64,000 nucleotides of DNA from Caviibacterium pharyngocola (lineage in GTDB: Bacteria > Pseudomonadota > Gammaproteobacteria > Enterobacterales > Pasteurellaceae). The notes under the pieces were generated by a model. That model made no database searches. It was not told the DNA's origin and worked only from the letters and a program-made list of their open reading frames with translations. Of the stretch, positions 1 to 9,542 are shown piece by piece (positions within the stretch are counted from its first letter, which is position 1; each line of letters begins with the position of its first letter). The stretch is taken from contig NZ_PHGZ01000015.1 of NCBI RefSeq assembly GCF_002795405.1, positions 62,001 to 126,000 of the forward strand, read 5' to 3'. A program made the position numbers and the translations under genes.

Positions 1-142
1 GTTCAAATTTTTTATTCATATCAATTTGGAATATAAATTTTTTGTGAAGTGTATAGCAAAATTTACATTTCGATATTTACGAAAAAATACTTCTAATATA
101 TAAATTTAAAGGAATAATTCTTCAACAACAAAGGGAATCACT

Positions 143-3100
143 ATGAAAAAAACAAAAAAGACAAACCTACTTAGAAAAACTGCGTTATCACTCCTAATTT
201 CTTCAGCCGTTTTATCCGGAGCATACGCATCAACTGCCATATTAGACTTCTCCAGTGTCGAGAGCTTTCAGCCCGTCGATATGACGGAACATTTCACCAG
301 CAATAATGTGTTTAGTTTGAGTTCGGGTACATTAACGTTTCGTGTGAATCCGAATTCAGGTTTCAGCACCCTACTCGGCGTCAGTGATAACACGGCGGAT
401 GACAGATACATTATGTTTTACACGAATGTCACCGCCGCCGGTCAAACTTACGGGATTGAAATTAGAGACCGCACCAATTTGATTCCGAACAGTCAATTAG
501 TCACACAAGCGCTTCCGGCTTCAAGTGACGGCTTTAGAACCGTTACTTACAGTTTCGATAAGGAAAATCAAACCATTAAGATCTATGTTGACGGTCAACT
601 GCGACAAACATCGACCCAATCCAAGTTCTTTGAAGATATTTCAGGGTTGAATACCGCTTCATTAGGTTCGTTAAAACGTCCGAATAATCGTACGAATACC
701 TTTACCGGCGCAATTTATCACGCGGGCGCGACGGATGAAGTGTTAAGCGATTCGGCGATTTTAAAATTGCACGAAGATATTGTGGCAAGACATAGCGTCG
801 ATTTGGCAAAACAGGCGGAAAAACTCGCTTATTTATCCGAAAAACGCGAGCGTATGGGCGCGTTTATGAGTGAAAAATACGAAATGTTTAAACCGGGTCA
901 AGGCGGCGCGGCAAGTTATCGTATTCCGGGGTTATTAGCGACCCAAGAAGGTGTCGTTATCGCCGCGATTGACAAACGTAATCAACACGCTTCCGACTGG
1001 GGTAATATCGACCTTGCGATTCGTCGCAGCTTAGACGGCGGTGTTACTTGGCAAGATGATCAAGTGGTGGTCGATTTAGCCGAACAAACCTATTCTTCCT
1101 TAGGTGCTGCGGAATCTGCTTTGGTGATTGATGCCGTAATGGTGCAAGATAAACAAAACGGTCGTATTTCGATGGTTTTCGATATGTTTCCGGAATCTCA
1201 AGCTTTATTCGGAATGTTCAGTAACTCGCAAGCCAGTTTTGAATCCGAAGGCAACGGACATATTCAAGTGGACGGCAAGTGGTATCGCTTAATCACCGAT
1301 GAAAGCGGCGCAAGATATACGGTTCGCGAAGAAGGTATCGTTTATAACCGAATGGGCGAGGCGCAAGATTATCGCGTAGTCATCGAAGGCGATCCTAACC
1401 GCTCTTTTAAAGATCTGGGCGATATTATTCAAATCAGCACCGGTGAAAGGGTCGGTAACATCTTTTTAAGATCCAGAAAAAGCGGTCACGACAGCGGTCC
1501 GTTTAACGCGCATTATACCAGCTATTTGTGGATGACTTACAGTGAGGATCAAGGTGCGACTTGGGCGAGCCCGATTGATATTACCACGCAAGTCAAAGCG
1601 GACTGGATGCGTTTCCTCGGCACCGGCCCGGGTACCGGTATTCAGTTGAAAAACGGCAATTTAGTCGTGCCGGTTTACTTCACCAATCGCGATAACAAAC
1701 AATCCTCCGCAGTAATTATCAGTAAAGACGGCGGTAAAACGTGGGAACGCGGCGATTCGCCGAACGATGCCTATTTGGATGAAATCGGCGGTGCGAGATA
1801 TTTAAATACTTATGATTATGAAATTACCGAATCCCAAGTGGTCGAAATGGATAACGGCGACATCAAAATGTTCTCGCGTAACCGCAGCGGCGCGGTGATT
1901 ATTTCAACCAGTCACGACGGCGGGATGACGTGGGATAAAGGCGCAAGACTAAGAGAAGCCGCTTTATTGGATCCGTATTCGCAAATGTCGGTGATTCATT
2001 ATTCCAAACGGATCGACGGCAAAGAGTATCTCGTTTTCGCCAACCCGCACGCAACCGGCTCTCGTAGCAACGGTATGGCTTGGTTAGGCGAAGTGCAAGA
2101 AGACGGTTCTATCCAATGGAAATATAATACCACTATCGACGCAGGCACTTATTCTTATAACAGTTTAACCGAATTACCGAACGGCGATATCGGTTTATTA
2201 TACGAACAAGTGCAAGGTCAAAACGTTCAATACGTTCGATTCAATTTACAAGAATTATTCTGGAAAGATAATATTATTTATCGCGACAAACGTAATACCT
2301 CAAACCCGAATGTGTCACTTAACAGTATAGAAAGCGTGGAAGAAGAAACTTTCTATAAAATCGGCGACGGTGAAATGGTTAAAGTCGGCAGCGGCGTCAA
2401 TAATGCAAAATTAGTGGTGAAAGAAGGTATCGCAACTTTAAATCAAACCGCCAATGATCAAGGTGAAAAACAAGCCTATCGCGAAATTACCGTCAAGGAA
2501 AACGGATTGGTTCGCCTTGGTGATGCGGAACAAATTAATTTCAGCAATTTAATCCTTGAACAAGGTACCTTAGATCTCTACGGTAATGATATTACCTTGG
2601 ATAATCAGGGTGAAAATTCGGGATTACGCGCCGAAATCGTGAACGGTAATATTATCAACACGCAAGGCGATGTCACCCTCACCTATCGGCTTGACGATAA
2701 TCACACCATCAAAGGTAATCTTGCTCAGGTCGGCGACAATAGTGCGCTTAACCTTATTTATTCACCAACTAATGCGGATTCCGCTTTGCGTTTGGAAGGC
2801 AATACCGCGTTGAATGCGCTTGATGTAAAAACCGGCACGCTCACTTATACGCCTAATACGTTCAACTTAGCGGAAAAAGCGACGGTTCGCACTAATGCAA
2901 ATTTAGTGATTGAAGATGCCGTTCTTTCCGTCGGTAGCGTTTCCTTAGAAAATAATTCGAATTTAATCGCCGAGGTTAGCGAAGGTAAAACCGCAGCGTT
3001 ATATGCGGATCAAATTGACGGCGAAGGTAACTTGATTAAACGCGGCGCCGGCGTACTCACGCTTTCCGGACAATTAGATCACAGCGGTAATACGGAATTG

Positions 3101-5275
3101 CAAGCGGGTAATATTCATCTGGATGACGCAACATTCAGCGCAAGCACCTTACGCCTTGCTGCCGATACCGCGTTAACCGGCTCGGGCGAAGTTAACGGCA
3201 AAACCGTTTGGCAAAACGGTAGCTTAATCGTACCGGGGTATTATTCATCCAATACCGGCTCGCAAACACGTTCCGCATCCGGCGGATTCACCGCACAACG
3301 TCTAGTATTTAATGATGTGGAAAATCAAGGCGGTACGGTCGCATTGCGTGTGAATAACAATGTAGCGGATATTACCCGATGGGGTCACGATGAAATCGTA
3401 ATTAAAGGCAATCTTACCACCGAAAGTGCGGTGCCCGTCAGCATTAAATTAGCCGGAACCCAACAAGGTAAATCCGATACGAACGGCGACGGACAATATG
3501 ATGCGGAAGAAGGTTTATCCCTCATTAAAGTCTATGGCGACGGAACAGTCAGCCAATTCGCCTTAAGCGAAGCCATCGATAGTCTAAACAGCCCTTATGA
3601 TTTAACCTTAGTCAGCTTTGATAAAGGTGTTGCCGGCGACTATTACGATTATCAACTTCATAACACCCTGATTACCGAATCCGGCGCATTAGTCACTCCG
3701 GTGGTGTATAAAAAATCAACCGAAACGCCTGTAGAGGATGAACCGACCACCGAACCGGAAACTCCAACAACGGATAACGGTACAACTGCCGAAGCGGAAA
3801 CTCCGGTAACGGATAACGGCACAACCACCGAAGCGGAAACTCCGGCAACAGATAACGCTACAGCCGTCGAACTGGAAACTCCGGCAACGGATAATAGCAC
3901 AACCGCCGAACCGGAAACTCCGACAACGGATAATGCGACAACCGTCAAACCGGAAACTCCGACAACGGATAATGGTACAACTGCCGAAACTGAAACTCCG
4001 GCAACAGATAACGGTACAACTGCCGACACGGAAACTCCGGTAACGGATAACAGTACAACCGCCGAAGCGGAAACTCCGACAACGGATAACGCTACAACCG
4101 CCGAAGCGGAAACTCCGGCAACGGATAACGGTACAACCGCCGAAGCGGAAACTCCGGCAACGGATAACGGTACAACCGCCGAAGCGGAAACTCCGGCAAC
4201 GGATAACGGTACAACCGCCGAAGCGGAAACTCCGGCAACGGATAACGCTACAACCGCCGAAGCGGAAACTCCGGCAACGGATAATAGCTTGGTAGAAGAA
4301 AAACCTACTACAACAGTAGAAGAAAAACCGGCTACGAATAACGCGACAAATAATGCGGCAACAAGTCCTGCGCGGACGAAACTTAACGATCACGTTCCGT
4401 CTTATTTAGTAGCGGGTACGGCGATGGTGAATCAAGGTAATACTGTAAGAGATATGTTCACCGACAATTTGTGGGCAAAACATAAAAAAGGTTTCTATGT
4501 CATTCAAAAACATAGTAACGCCGATTACACAACGGATCTCAGCTTCGTGAATTACGGTTATAACTATGATTCCAAACAAAACACCACATTATTCGGCGGT
4601 TATGTTCCGGTTTCAGCGAATACCGAATTACACGCAGGTCTCGGTTTCAGTAACCAAAAAGTGACACCTAAAGCGGTGGACGGTTATAGCTACGCACGTT
4701 ATAAAACAACCTCGTTGCTTTTAGCGGTACATAACGAATGGGATAACTTACTGCTTAATACGCACGTCGGTTTACATTGGCATCGCGGTAAAGTTTCGAC
4801 TCACGAGGTTTCCGATATCGCCCGAATCAAAGGTAATCAATATCAAATCGGTTCGGAATTGGGTTATAAATTTAACCTCGGTCAATTCTCCGTTACTCCG
4901 GTTGCCGGATTGAGTTACCAATATTTCGATATGGACGTCACCGATAAATCCCGTTATCAGTTGAATGTCACCGCCGAACCGTATCGCGTATTCACGCAAT
5001 ATGCGGGATCTTACGTCGGTTGGGATAATGAGATTGTCGCTTTACGCGTCGGTGCTTTATACGAACACAACAATGAAAGTCGAGATCAACTTGTCATCAA
5101 CAATGAAGGCTTTACCACAGGTCGATTAGGCAATTCCGTCGTGCTTAAAGCGAATGCTGATTTCAGTATTTTGCCGCAACTAAAATTAGGCGTTCAATTC
5201 GAACACAGACACGCAGTGTCCGACGCGAAATTGAAACAAACCGATATTGCGGCGAAACTGGAATATAAATTCTAG
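143..5275 (+). CDS. Sialidase autotransporter, NanB-like, 1710 aa
   Basis: Predicted surface or secreted exo-sialidase that releases sialic acid from host glycans. Residues 1-30 form a signal peptide ending AYA. A lectin-like (LamG-type) domain follows to about residue 215. The catalytic propeller carries the Arg-Ile-Pro motif at 260-262 and four Asp boxes (S-x-D-x-G-x-T-W type) beginning at about residues 296, 467, 527 and 590. From about 740 to 1190 the sequence looks like a beta-helical autotransporter passenger, with an EF-hand-like DTNGDGQYDAEE at 1112. A 13-residue repeat array (1206-1382) precedes the C-terminal barrel (about 1405-1710), which ends in Lys-Phe. The architecture resembles Pasteurella NanB but is considerably longer. 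The upstream 142 bp are AT-rich, with only a weak half-match to a CRP site at 43-58. The gene has its own terminator. No sialic acid uptake or catabolism genes are nearby. Confidence 0.93.
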   Translation: MKKTKKTNLLRKTALSLLISSAVLSGAYASTAILDFSSVESFQPVDMTEHFTSNNVFSLSSGTLTFRVNPNSGFSTLLGVSDNTADDRYIMFYTNVTAAGQTYGIEIRDRTNLIPNSQLVTQALPASSDGFRTVTYSFDKENQTIKIYVDGQLRQTSTQSKFFEDISGLNTASLGSLKRPNNRTNTFTGAIYHAGATDEVLSDSAILKLHEDIVARHSVDLAKQAEKLAYLSEKRERMGAFMSEKYEMFKPGQGGAASYRIPGLLATQEGVVIAAIDKRNQHASDWGNIDLAIRRSLDGGVTWQDDQVVVDLAEQTYSSLGAAESALVIDAVMVQDKQNGRISMVFDMFPESQALFGMFSNSQASFESEGNGHIQVDGKWYRLITDESGARYTVREEGIVYNRMGEAQDYRVVIEGDPNRSFKDLGDIIQISTGERVGNIFLRSRKSGHDSGPFNAHYTSYLWMTYSEDQGATWASPIDITTQVKADWMRFLGTGPGTGIQLKNGNLVVPVYFTNRDNKQSSAVIISKDGGKTWERGDSPNDAYLDEIGGARYLNTYDYEITESQVVEMDNGDIKMFSRNRSGAVIISTSHDGGMTWDKGARLREAALLDPYSQMSVIHYSKRIDGKEYLVFANPHATGSRSNGMAWLGEVQEDGSIQWKYNTTIDAGTYSYNSLTELPNGDIGLLYEQVQGQNVQYVRFNLQELFWKDNIIYRDKRNTSNPNVSLNSIESVEEETFYKIGDGEMVKVGSGVNNAKLVVKEGIATLNQTANDQGEKQAYREITVKENGLVRLGDAEQINFSNLILEQGTLDLYGNDITLDNQGENSGLRAEIVNGNIINTQGDVTLTYRLDDNHTIKGNLAQVGDNSALNLIYSPTNADSALRLEGNTALNALDVKTGTLTYTPNTFNLAEKATVRTNANLVIEDAVLSVGSVSLENNSNLIAEVSEGKTAALYADQIDGEGNLIKRGAGVLTLSGQLDHSGNTELQAGNIHLDDATFSASTLRLAADTALTGSGEVNGKTVWQNGSLIVPGYYSSNTGSQTRSASGGFTAQRLVFNDVENQGGTVALRVNNNVADITRWGHDEIVIKGNLTTESAVPVSIKLAGTQQGKSDTNGDGQYDAEEGLSLIKVYGDGTVSQFALSEAIDSLNSPYDLTLVSFDKGVAGDYYDYQLHNTLITESGALVTPVVYKKSTETPVEDEPTTEPETPTTDNGTTAEAETPVTDNGTTTEAETPATDNATAVELETPATDNSTTAEPETPTTDNATTVKPETPTTDNGTTAETETPATDNGTTADTETPVTDNSTTAEAETPTTDNATTAEAETPATDNGTTAEAETPATDNGTTAEAETPATDNGTTAEAETPATDNATTAEAETPATDNSLVEEKPTTTVEEKPATNNATNNAATSPARTKLNDHVPSYLVAGTAMVNQGNTVRDMFTDNLWAKHKKGFYVIQKHSNADYTTDLSFVNYGYNYDSKQNTTLFGGYVPVSANTELHAGLGFSNQKVTPKAVDGYSYARYKTTSLLLAVHNEWDNLLLNTHVGLHWHRGKVSTHEVSDIARIKGNQYQIGSELGYKFNLGQFSVTPVAGLSYQYFDMDVTDKSRYQLNVTAEPYRVFTQYAGSYVGWDNEIVALRVGALYEHNNESRDQLVINNEGFTTGRLGNSVVLKANADFSILPQLKLGVQFEHRHAVSDAKLKQTDIAAKLEYKF
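3758..4288 (+). repeat. 39-bp in-frame tandem repeat array in the sialidase gene
   Basis: Thirteen complete 39-bp units plus a partial fourteenth encode variants of ETPATDNGTTAEA. Units 10-12 (4109-4225) are identical at DNA level, and the units on either side differ by a few bases, which suggests recent unequal duplication. The period is a multiple of three, so a change in copy number alters length without breaking the frame. The array is Pro/Thr/Asp/Glu-rich and sits between passenger and barrel, so it probably acts as a flexible stalk. Confidence 0.95.
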
Positions 5276-5290
5276 TAGAACGTAGAAAAC

Positions 5291-5323
5291 AAAACGGTAA
5301 CTGTTCGTCAGTTACCGTTTTTT
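5291..5323 (+). terminator. Rho-independent terminator after the sialidase gene
   Basis: A 13-bp perfect stem (AAAACGGTAACTG / CAGTTACCGTTTT) with a 5-nt loop is followed by a run of T. It lies between the converging sialidase and usg-like genes and could act on both strands. Confidence 0.9.
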
Positions 5324-5349
5324 ATCTTCATCAAACACAAAAACCGGAT

Positions 5350-6312
5350 TTAATAACCCGCACGATAAATCGCTTCGGTCAATTTCACCGCCATTAACGC
5401 CAAGCTAAAGCGCTGTTCGTCGGCAACCGTCCAAAAACTGACCGCACTTTCCGTTGTCGCCAGATTACCGACGTGCAAAAACGCTTCGTCCGTTTCATTC
5501 TCCATTTCACCGTTAGTGACCGGTGTCGGTAATTTTTCCGGTTGGTATCGAATCCATTGATTTTGTTGCCACAAGGCAATTAATTTGTCCGCATCGATCG
5601 CATAATCGGAAAGTGCGGTGATTTTTTGCCCTGTTCCGTAAAAAACCGGTACTTGAATCGAATGAAAAATAAAATCCTCCGCTTGCGGGAAAATTTTACC
5701 GAGTTGCGAGGATAAATTCGCCGTTTGCAACGGGAATACATCAAACGCTAAACGTTGTTCTTCATCTTCTAACGGAATACCGTTTAACAGGCGCGCGGTT
5801 TGTCCGGCAAGTTTGCCAACCGCTTCTTCATTGTTATAAGCCGCCGGCAACAACGACGTAACCGTCGCGTGTTTTAGCGGAACTTCCTGCAATAAAGGCG
5901 CCAATGCCAACGCCGCTTGCGTTACTTGCGAATCCGGCAACGCGACGATATTACGCTGACGTAATTCCGTTAATTGTTGTTCGTTAATCCCCGGAATCAC
6001 CACCGGTACATCGGATAAAGAGGCGCAAATTCCGCGCATATCCACCACAACAGTGCCCGCTTCCGACGCTTTCGCCGCAATGGAAACCTGATTAATATCA
6101 CCGGCAAACAACAAATATTGAACATCGCTCCAATTCATTTCATCGGCGGCATATTGCGCAACGGCTTTATTCCGAAACCGAATGCCTTGCTCCTCATTAA
6201 AGGGATAAATCTCCGCCACGGAAAGTCGTTCGATTTCTAATTCGCTTTTTTCTAAGGTTTCTGCAATTTTTTCGCTTAATTCAAATTCTGCCGCAATCGC
6301 AATATGTAACAT
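5350..6312 (-). CDS. usg: Usg-like aspartate-semialdehyde dehydrogenase paralogue
   Basis: A 320-residue protein of the aspartate-semialdehyde dehydrogenase fold, closest in pattern to E. coli Usg. Shared blocks include the VPDSQ segment near residue 130 and the KLAGQTARLLNGIP segment near residue 168. True dehydrogenases have a catalytic Cys in an N-C-T motif. Here the equivalent position reads PDSQVTQ with no Cys, so the dehydrogenase reaction is unlikely. The role of Usg is not established. It is divergent from ybaK, with only 72 bp between them. Confidence 0.85.
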   Translation of the reverse strand: MLHIAIAAEFELSEKIAETLEKSELEIERLSVAEIYPFNEEQGIRFRNKAVAQYAADEMNWSDVQYLLFAGDINQVSIAAKASEAGTVVVDMRGICASLSDVPVVIPGINEQQLTELRQRNIVALPDSQVTQAALALAPLLQEVPLKHATVTSLLPAAYNNEEAVGKLAGQTARLLNGIPLEDEEQRLAFDVFPLQTANLSSQLGKIFPQAEDFIFHSIQVPVFYGTGQKITALSDYAIDADKLIALWQQNQWIRYQPEKLPTPVTNGEMENETDEAFLHVGNLATTESAVSFWTVADEQRFSLALMAVKLTEAIYRAGY

Positions 6313-6384
6313 TTTTCTCCCATCCTTTTTCTAATCGGCGTAAAATAATCGGCACATTGTACAGAATAATAAGCGGAAAAGAAA

Positions 6385-6864
6385 ATGACACCTGCGATTG
6401 ATTTACTTAAAAAACACAAGATTCCTTTTACTTTGCATACTTATGATCACGATCCATCGAATACACACTTCGGTGATGAAGCGGCGGAAAAGCTCGGCAT
6501 CGCGCCCGAACAATCTTTTAAAACCTTATTGGTTGCAGAAAACGGCGATCAGAAAAAATTGGCGTGTTTCGTGCTGCCGACCGCGCATATGTTAAGCCTA
6601 AAAAAAGCGGCAAAAGCACTCGGCGTGAAAAAAGTGGAAATGGCGGATAAAGATGCGGCACAAAAAAGCAGCGGATATTTGGTCGGCGGGATCAGTCCGT
6701 TAGGACAAAAGAAACGACTAAAAACTGTGATAGAACAGACCGCACTTGAATTCGAACACATCTACGTTTCCGGCGGAAAACGCGGATTAAGTGTCGAACT
6801 GGCACCACAAGCCTTGGCGGAAATCTTAAGCGCCGAATTCGTCGATATTGTTGATCACGAATAA
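6385..6864 (+). CDS. ybaK: Cys-tRNA(Pro)/Cys-tRNA(Cys) deacylase YbaK
   Basis: A 159-residue YbaK/EbsC-family trans-editing enzyme that hydrolyses cysteine mischarged onto tRNA-Pro. It matches the family along its full length (the H. influenzae homologue is about 158 aa). The essential lysine is present as Lys46 in SFKTLL, and the glycine-rich [10 protein letters not shown] loop is intact. It faces away from usg and converges on fabA. Confidence 0.95.
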   Translation: MTPAIDLLKKHKIPFTLHTYDHDPSNTHFGDEAAEKLGIAPEQSFKTLLVAENGDQKKLACFVLPTAHMLSLKKAAKALGVKKVEMADKDAAQKSSGYLVGGISPLGQKKRLKTVIEQTALEFEHIYVSGGKRGLSVELAPQALAEILSAEFVDIVDHE

Positions 6865-6871
6865 TAAAAAA

Positions 6872-6905
6872 GGCTCAAGCACAAAAGGGAAATGTCACTT
6901 GAGCC
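6872..6905 (-). terminator. Terminator of fabA, possibly shared with ybaK
   Basis: An 8-bp stem GGCTCAAG/CTTGAGCC with an 18-nt loop is followed on the minus strand by a run of T (TTTTTT). It fits best as the fabA terminator. Confidence 0.75.
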
Positions 6906-6941
6906 GAAAGGGAAGATTAACTAATCCCTTAGAATTCGATT

Positions 6942-7472
6942 TTAGAAGGCGGAAGTGTCTTGGAATAAGCCGACTTTCAGATCCGTTGCAGTATAAATAA
7001 CGCGACCGTCCACTTCCACTTCGCCGTCCGCCATTCCCATTACCAATTTACGATTGATCACCCGTTTCATATTAATGCGATAAATCACTTTTTTCGCAGT
7101 CGGCAAAATTTGTCCGGTAAATTTCACTTCGCCGACGCCAAGCGCTCTGCCCTTGCCTTGCCCGCCGATCCAACCGAGATAAAATCCGACTAGCTGCCAC
7201 ATTGCATCCAAGCCCAAACAGCCCGGCATAACGGGATCACCGATAAAATGGCAACCGAAAAACGGTAGCGACGGTTTAATATCCAACTCCGCTTCAATAT
7301 AACCTTTGTTAAACAAGCCGCCTTCTTCATTCATTTCAACGACGCGATCCATCATCAACATACTCGGCGCAGGTAATTGCGGGCCGTTTTGACCGAACAA
7401 TTCACCGCGCCCCGATGCCAATAAATCTTCATAAGAATAACTGCTTTTCTTATTTGGTGTACAACTGTTCAT
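6942..7472 (-). CDS. fabA: 3-hydroxydecanoyl-ACP dehydratase/isomerase FabA
   Basis: Bifunctional dehydratase/isomerase that introduces the cis double bond in anaerobic unsaturated fatty acid synthesis. At 176 aa it has the usual FabA length. The hot-dog-fold active site is clear: His75 in the [10 protein letters not shown] block and Asp89 in [10 protein letters not shown]. Downstream gene order (lonH-type protease, matP) is as in E. coli. Two candidate operators lie 85-120 bp upstream, one FabR-like palindrome and one FadR-like site, so dual repressor/activator control is likely. Confidence 0.98.
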   Translation of the reverse strand: MNSCTPNKKSSYSYEDLLASGRGELFGQNGPQLPAPSMLMMDRVVEMNEEGGLFNKGYIEAELDIKPSLPFFGCHFIGDPVMPGCLGLDAMWQLVGFYLGWIGGQGKGRALGVGEVKFTGQILPTAKKVIYRINMKRVINRKLVMGMADGEVEVDGRVIYTATDLKVGLFQDTSAF

Positions 7473-7556
7473 AATTTTAAATTCTCCCGCTAATTGTTAA
7501 TGCGATATTCATTAATCTAAAACGCATTGTAGCAAGATATTTTATTGATTAAAACA

Positions 7557-7572
7557 GCTAACACGTGTTAGC
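7557..7572. promoter_or_regulatory. FabR-type operator upstream of fabA
   Basis: A perfect 16-bp palindrome, GCTAACACGTGTTAGC, lies 85 bp upstream of the fabA start. Its core ACACGTGT is the core of the FabR operator known at E. coli fabA and fabB. The assignment to FabR is by motif similarity only. Confidence 0.7.
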
Positions 7573-7574
7573 CT

Positions 7575-7591
7575 AACTTATCCGATCAGTT
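7575..7591 (-). promoter_or_regulatory. FadR-like site upstream of fabA
   Basis: Read on the fabA strand, AACTGATCGGATAAGTT agrees at about 13 of 17 positions with the FadR consensus (AACTGGTCNGACNTGTT type). It lies immediately upstream of the FabR-like palindrome. In E. coli, FadR activates fabA from a comparable position. This is a motif-based inference. Confidence 0.55.
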
Positions 7592-7656
7592 ATCTCTTTT
7601 AGATTGATTTATTTTAACGGCATAAAAAAACGGCATCTTGCGATACCGTTTATGAT

Positions 7657-9435
7657 TTAACGTTTGCGAAACAGTAGATCCCACAAACCGATTCGTTGTT
7701 GCTGTTCGGCACGAAGTTCGATTCGCCGTGAAATCACGCGTGAAAGCGGCTGATTTTCTTCCGTATAAGTCACGTTTTCTTCCTCGGTTAAATGGCGTTT
7801 AAACAGGATTTCGCAGGCTTGATATACGTCATCTACCGTCCAAATAGAAAATTGTCCGTTTTTGACCGCACTTATCACCGCTTCCGATAAACTCAGTTGG
7901 CTGACAACGGTAGAAGGAATGATCACGCCTTGCTCGCCGCTTAATCCGCGTCGCTCGCAAATGGTGAAAAATCCTTCGATTTTATCGTTCACACCACCGA
8001 CGGAATGTACCAAGCCGAATTGATCGATCGCGCCGGTGATCGCGACGGATTGCGGCAACGGTAAATCCGATAAGGCGCTGGCAAGCACACAAAAGCTTGC
8101 TAGAGACGCACTGTCGCCGTCAATTTCGCTGTAAGATTGTTCAAACACAATCGACGCGGAAAACGGTAACTGACTCGGAAAATCCAAAATATTCGCCAAA
8201 CACACTTCGGCGATCATTATGCCTTTGCCGTGAATATTGCCCGCCAGCTCGTTTTTGCGCTCCACGTCCACCACTTCGCCGTCACCGAATTGCACGATAC
8301 AGCTAATACGCGAGGGTTCGCCGAAAGACAGCGGCGTGCCCGGATATTCGATGACGGACAAGCCGTTAATCTGCCCGACGATCTCGCCTTCCGTCGCCAC
8401 ATAAACCTGTTCGCGCAAAATATCCGCATAAGTTTGTTCGCGTAAGAAACCTTGTTGCTGCGATTTGGCGTGAAAATATTGCTCGAAATCCACCGCACTT
8501 AATTCGGATTTTGCCGTTAATGCGGCGGTATCGGTTAAAATTTCTTTCAGTTTTAGCGGCGAAACGTTAATTAAATCACGATCTTCGCTTTCGCGCACTA
8601 ATAATTGATACAAACGATTCAAACCGTCCGGCGTCGGTTGGGCAAGTTGTCGCGCACGCGCATAGCCGACGACGAAATTCGCCCATTGCTGTTGTTTTTG
8701 TGCCGATTCGACGGAAAAATAACTGTCGATTTCCGCATAATCCGCTAAAGAATACAACCCCTCGTCCAGTTCTTCAAACATTGCCAGTTCCGTGCGGTTG
8801 CCCAATAAAATCACTTTTAGCGATAACGGACAGCTCGGAATATCGCAAGGCAAGGCTTTATACGGATGCAAGGCATACCAATCGAAGGTTTTCGTGGTCA
8901 ATATATGTTTCAAACGAATCCATAAATCAAACTGCGCCAATAGGGTTTCGACGCTCAAAATCAGCACGCCGTTATTCAGTTGATGCACCAAACCGGGATG
9001 TAATTGAATATCTTGCGAACCGGGATGAACACGCACGGCGCCGAATAAGCGAGTGTGATCCGTGTGTAACGCCGTTGCGACGGATTGGGTTGCGGCAAAA
9101 TTATCCTCATAAGATTGCGCCGGTTCGACAGAAACCGTCGGAAAAGAAAAGCTGTCTCCTTGTTCCACCACATAACGCACGCCGGAAAGCACCAAATCCT
9201 GTGCTTGTTGAGAACGAATATAATCTGCCAATAAAGGCGCATATTCGCTTTGATCGTCCGCTTTTAGCACCAATAAAGTGCGGTGATTATTTTGTAAGAA
9301 TTGTTGAACGGCACAAACCGCGCGGGGTTGCAATGCAAAAAAATCCGCGTTCGGATCATTCACGGCGTCAACGGCTAAATTCGGCCGTAAGTCTTGCCAA
9401 GATAACGCTTGTTCGGATAAGGAAGATAAAATCAC
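7657..9435 (-). CDS. Lon-like (LonB/LonH, YcbZ-type) ATP-dependent protease
   Basis: A 592-residue protein related to E. coli YcbZ, with an N-terminal AAA-related region and a C-terminal Lon-type protease domain. The catalytic dyad is visible: Ser442 in DGDSASLA and Lys485 in GGVNDKIEGF. The 43-residue spacing equals that in E. coli Lon (679/722). I chose the GTG start at 9435 because AGAGAGAGG lies 4 bases upstream. An ATG 11 codons and a TTG 21 codons further upstream are alternatives, but those codons cover the ribosome-binding site. It is divergent from matP and upstream of fabA, as in E. coli. Its substrates are unknown. Confidence 0.88.
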   Translation of the reverse strand: MILSSLSEQALSWQDLRPNLAVDAVNDPNADFFALQPRAVCAVQQFLQNNHRTLLVLKADDQSEYAPLLADYIRSQQAQDLVLSGVRYVVEQGDSFSFPTVSVEPAQSYEDNFAATQSVATALHTDHTRLFGAVRVHPGSQDIQLHPGLVHQLNNGVLILSVETLLAQFDLWIRLKHILTTKTFDWYALHPYKALPCDIPSCPLSLKVILLGNRTELAMFEELDEGLYSLADYAEIDSYFSVESAQKQQQWANFVVGYARARQLAQPTPDGLNRLYQLLVRESEDRDLINVSPLKLKEILTDTAALTAKSELSAVDFEQYFHAKSQQQGFLREQTYADILREQVYVATEGEIVGQINGLSVIEYPGTPLSFGEPSRISCIVQFGDGEVVDVERKNELAGNIHGKGIMIAEVCLANILDFPSQLPFSASIVFEQSYSEIDGDSASLASFCVLASALSDLPLPQSVAITGAIDQFGLVHSVGGVNDKIEGFFTICERRGLSGEQGVIIPSTVVSQLSLSEAVISAVKNGQFSIWTVDDVYQACEILFKRHLTEEENVTYTEENQPLSRVISRRIELRAEQQQRIGLWDLLFRKR

Positions 9436-9542
9436 GCTGCCTCTCTCTGTTACAATAAGAACGGGCATTATCGCATATTTCCGTTCAAATAGAATCAAAA
9501 TTTACTGGCAAAAATCGAAAGAGACGCGTATATTATGACGAG

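Noticed and set aside
43..58. CRP-like site upstream of the sialidase gene
   Set aside because: Only the left TGTGA half matches. The right half (TAGCA) is poor.
3758..4288. Possible CRISPR array
   Set aside because: The repeats are contiguous coding units with no unique spacers.
3658..4393. Two long minus-strand open frames opposite the sialidase repeat array (123 and 225 codons)
   Set aside because: The 39-bp period keeps all frames open. The predicted products are low-complexity shadows without ribosome-binding sites.
8700..9458. 252-codon plus-strand frame opposite the Lon-like gene
   Set aside because: It is antisense to a clearly conserved protease and has no recognisable features or start signal.
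9436..9498. 21-codon N-terminal extension of the Lon-like protease
   Set aside because: It needs a TTG start and would translate the AGAGAGAGG ribosome-binding site of the GTG start.
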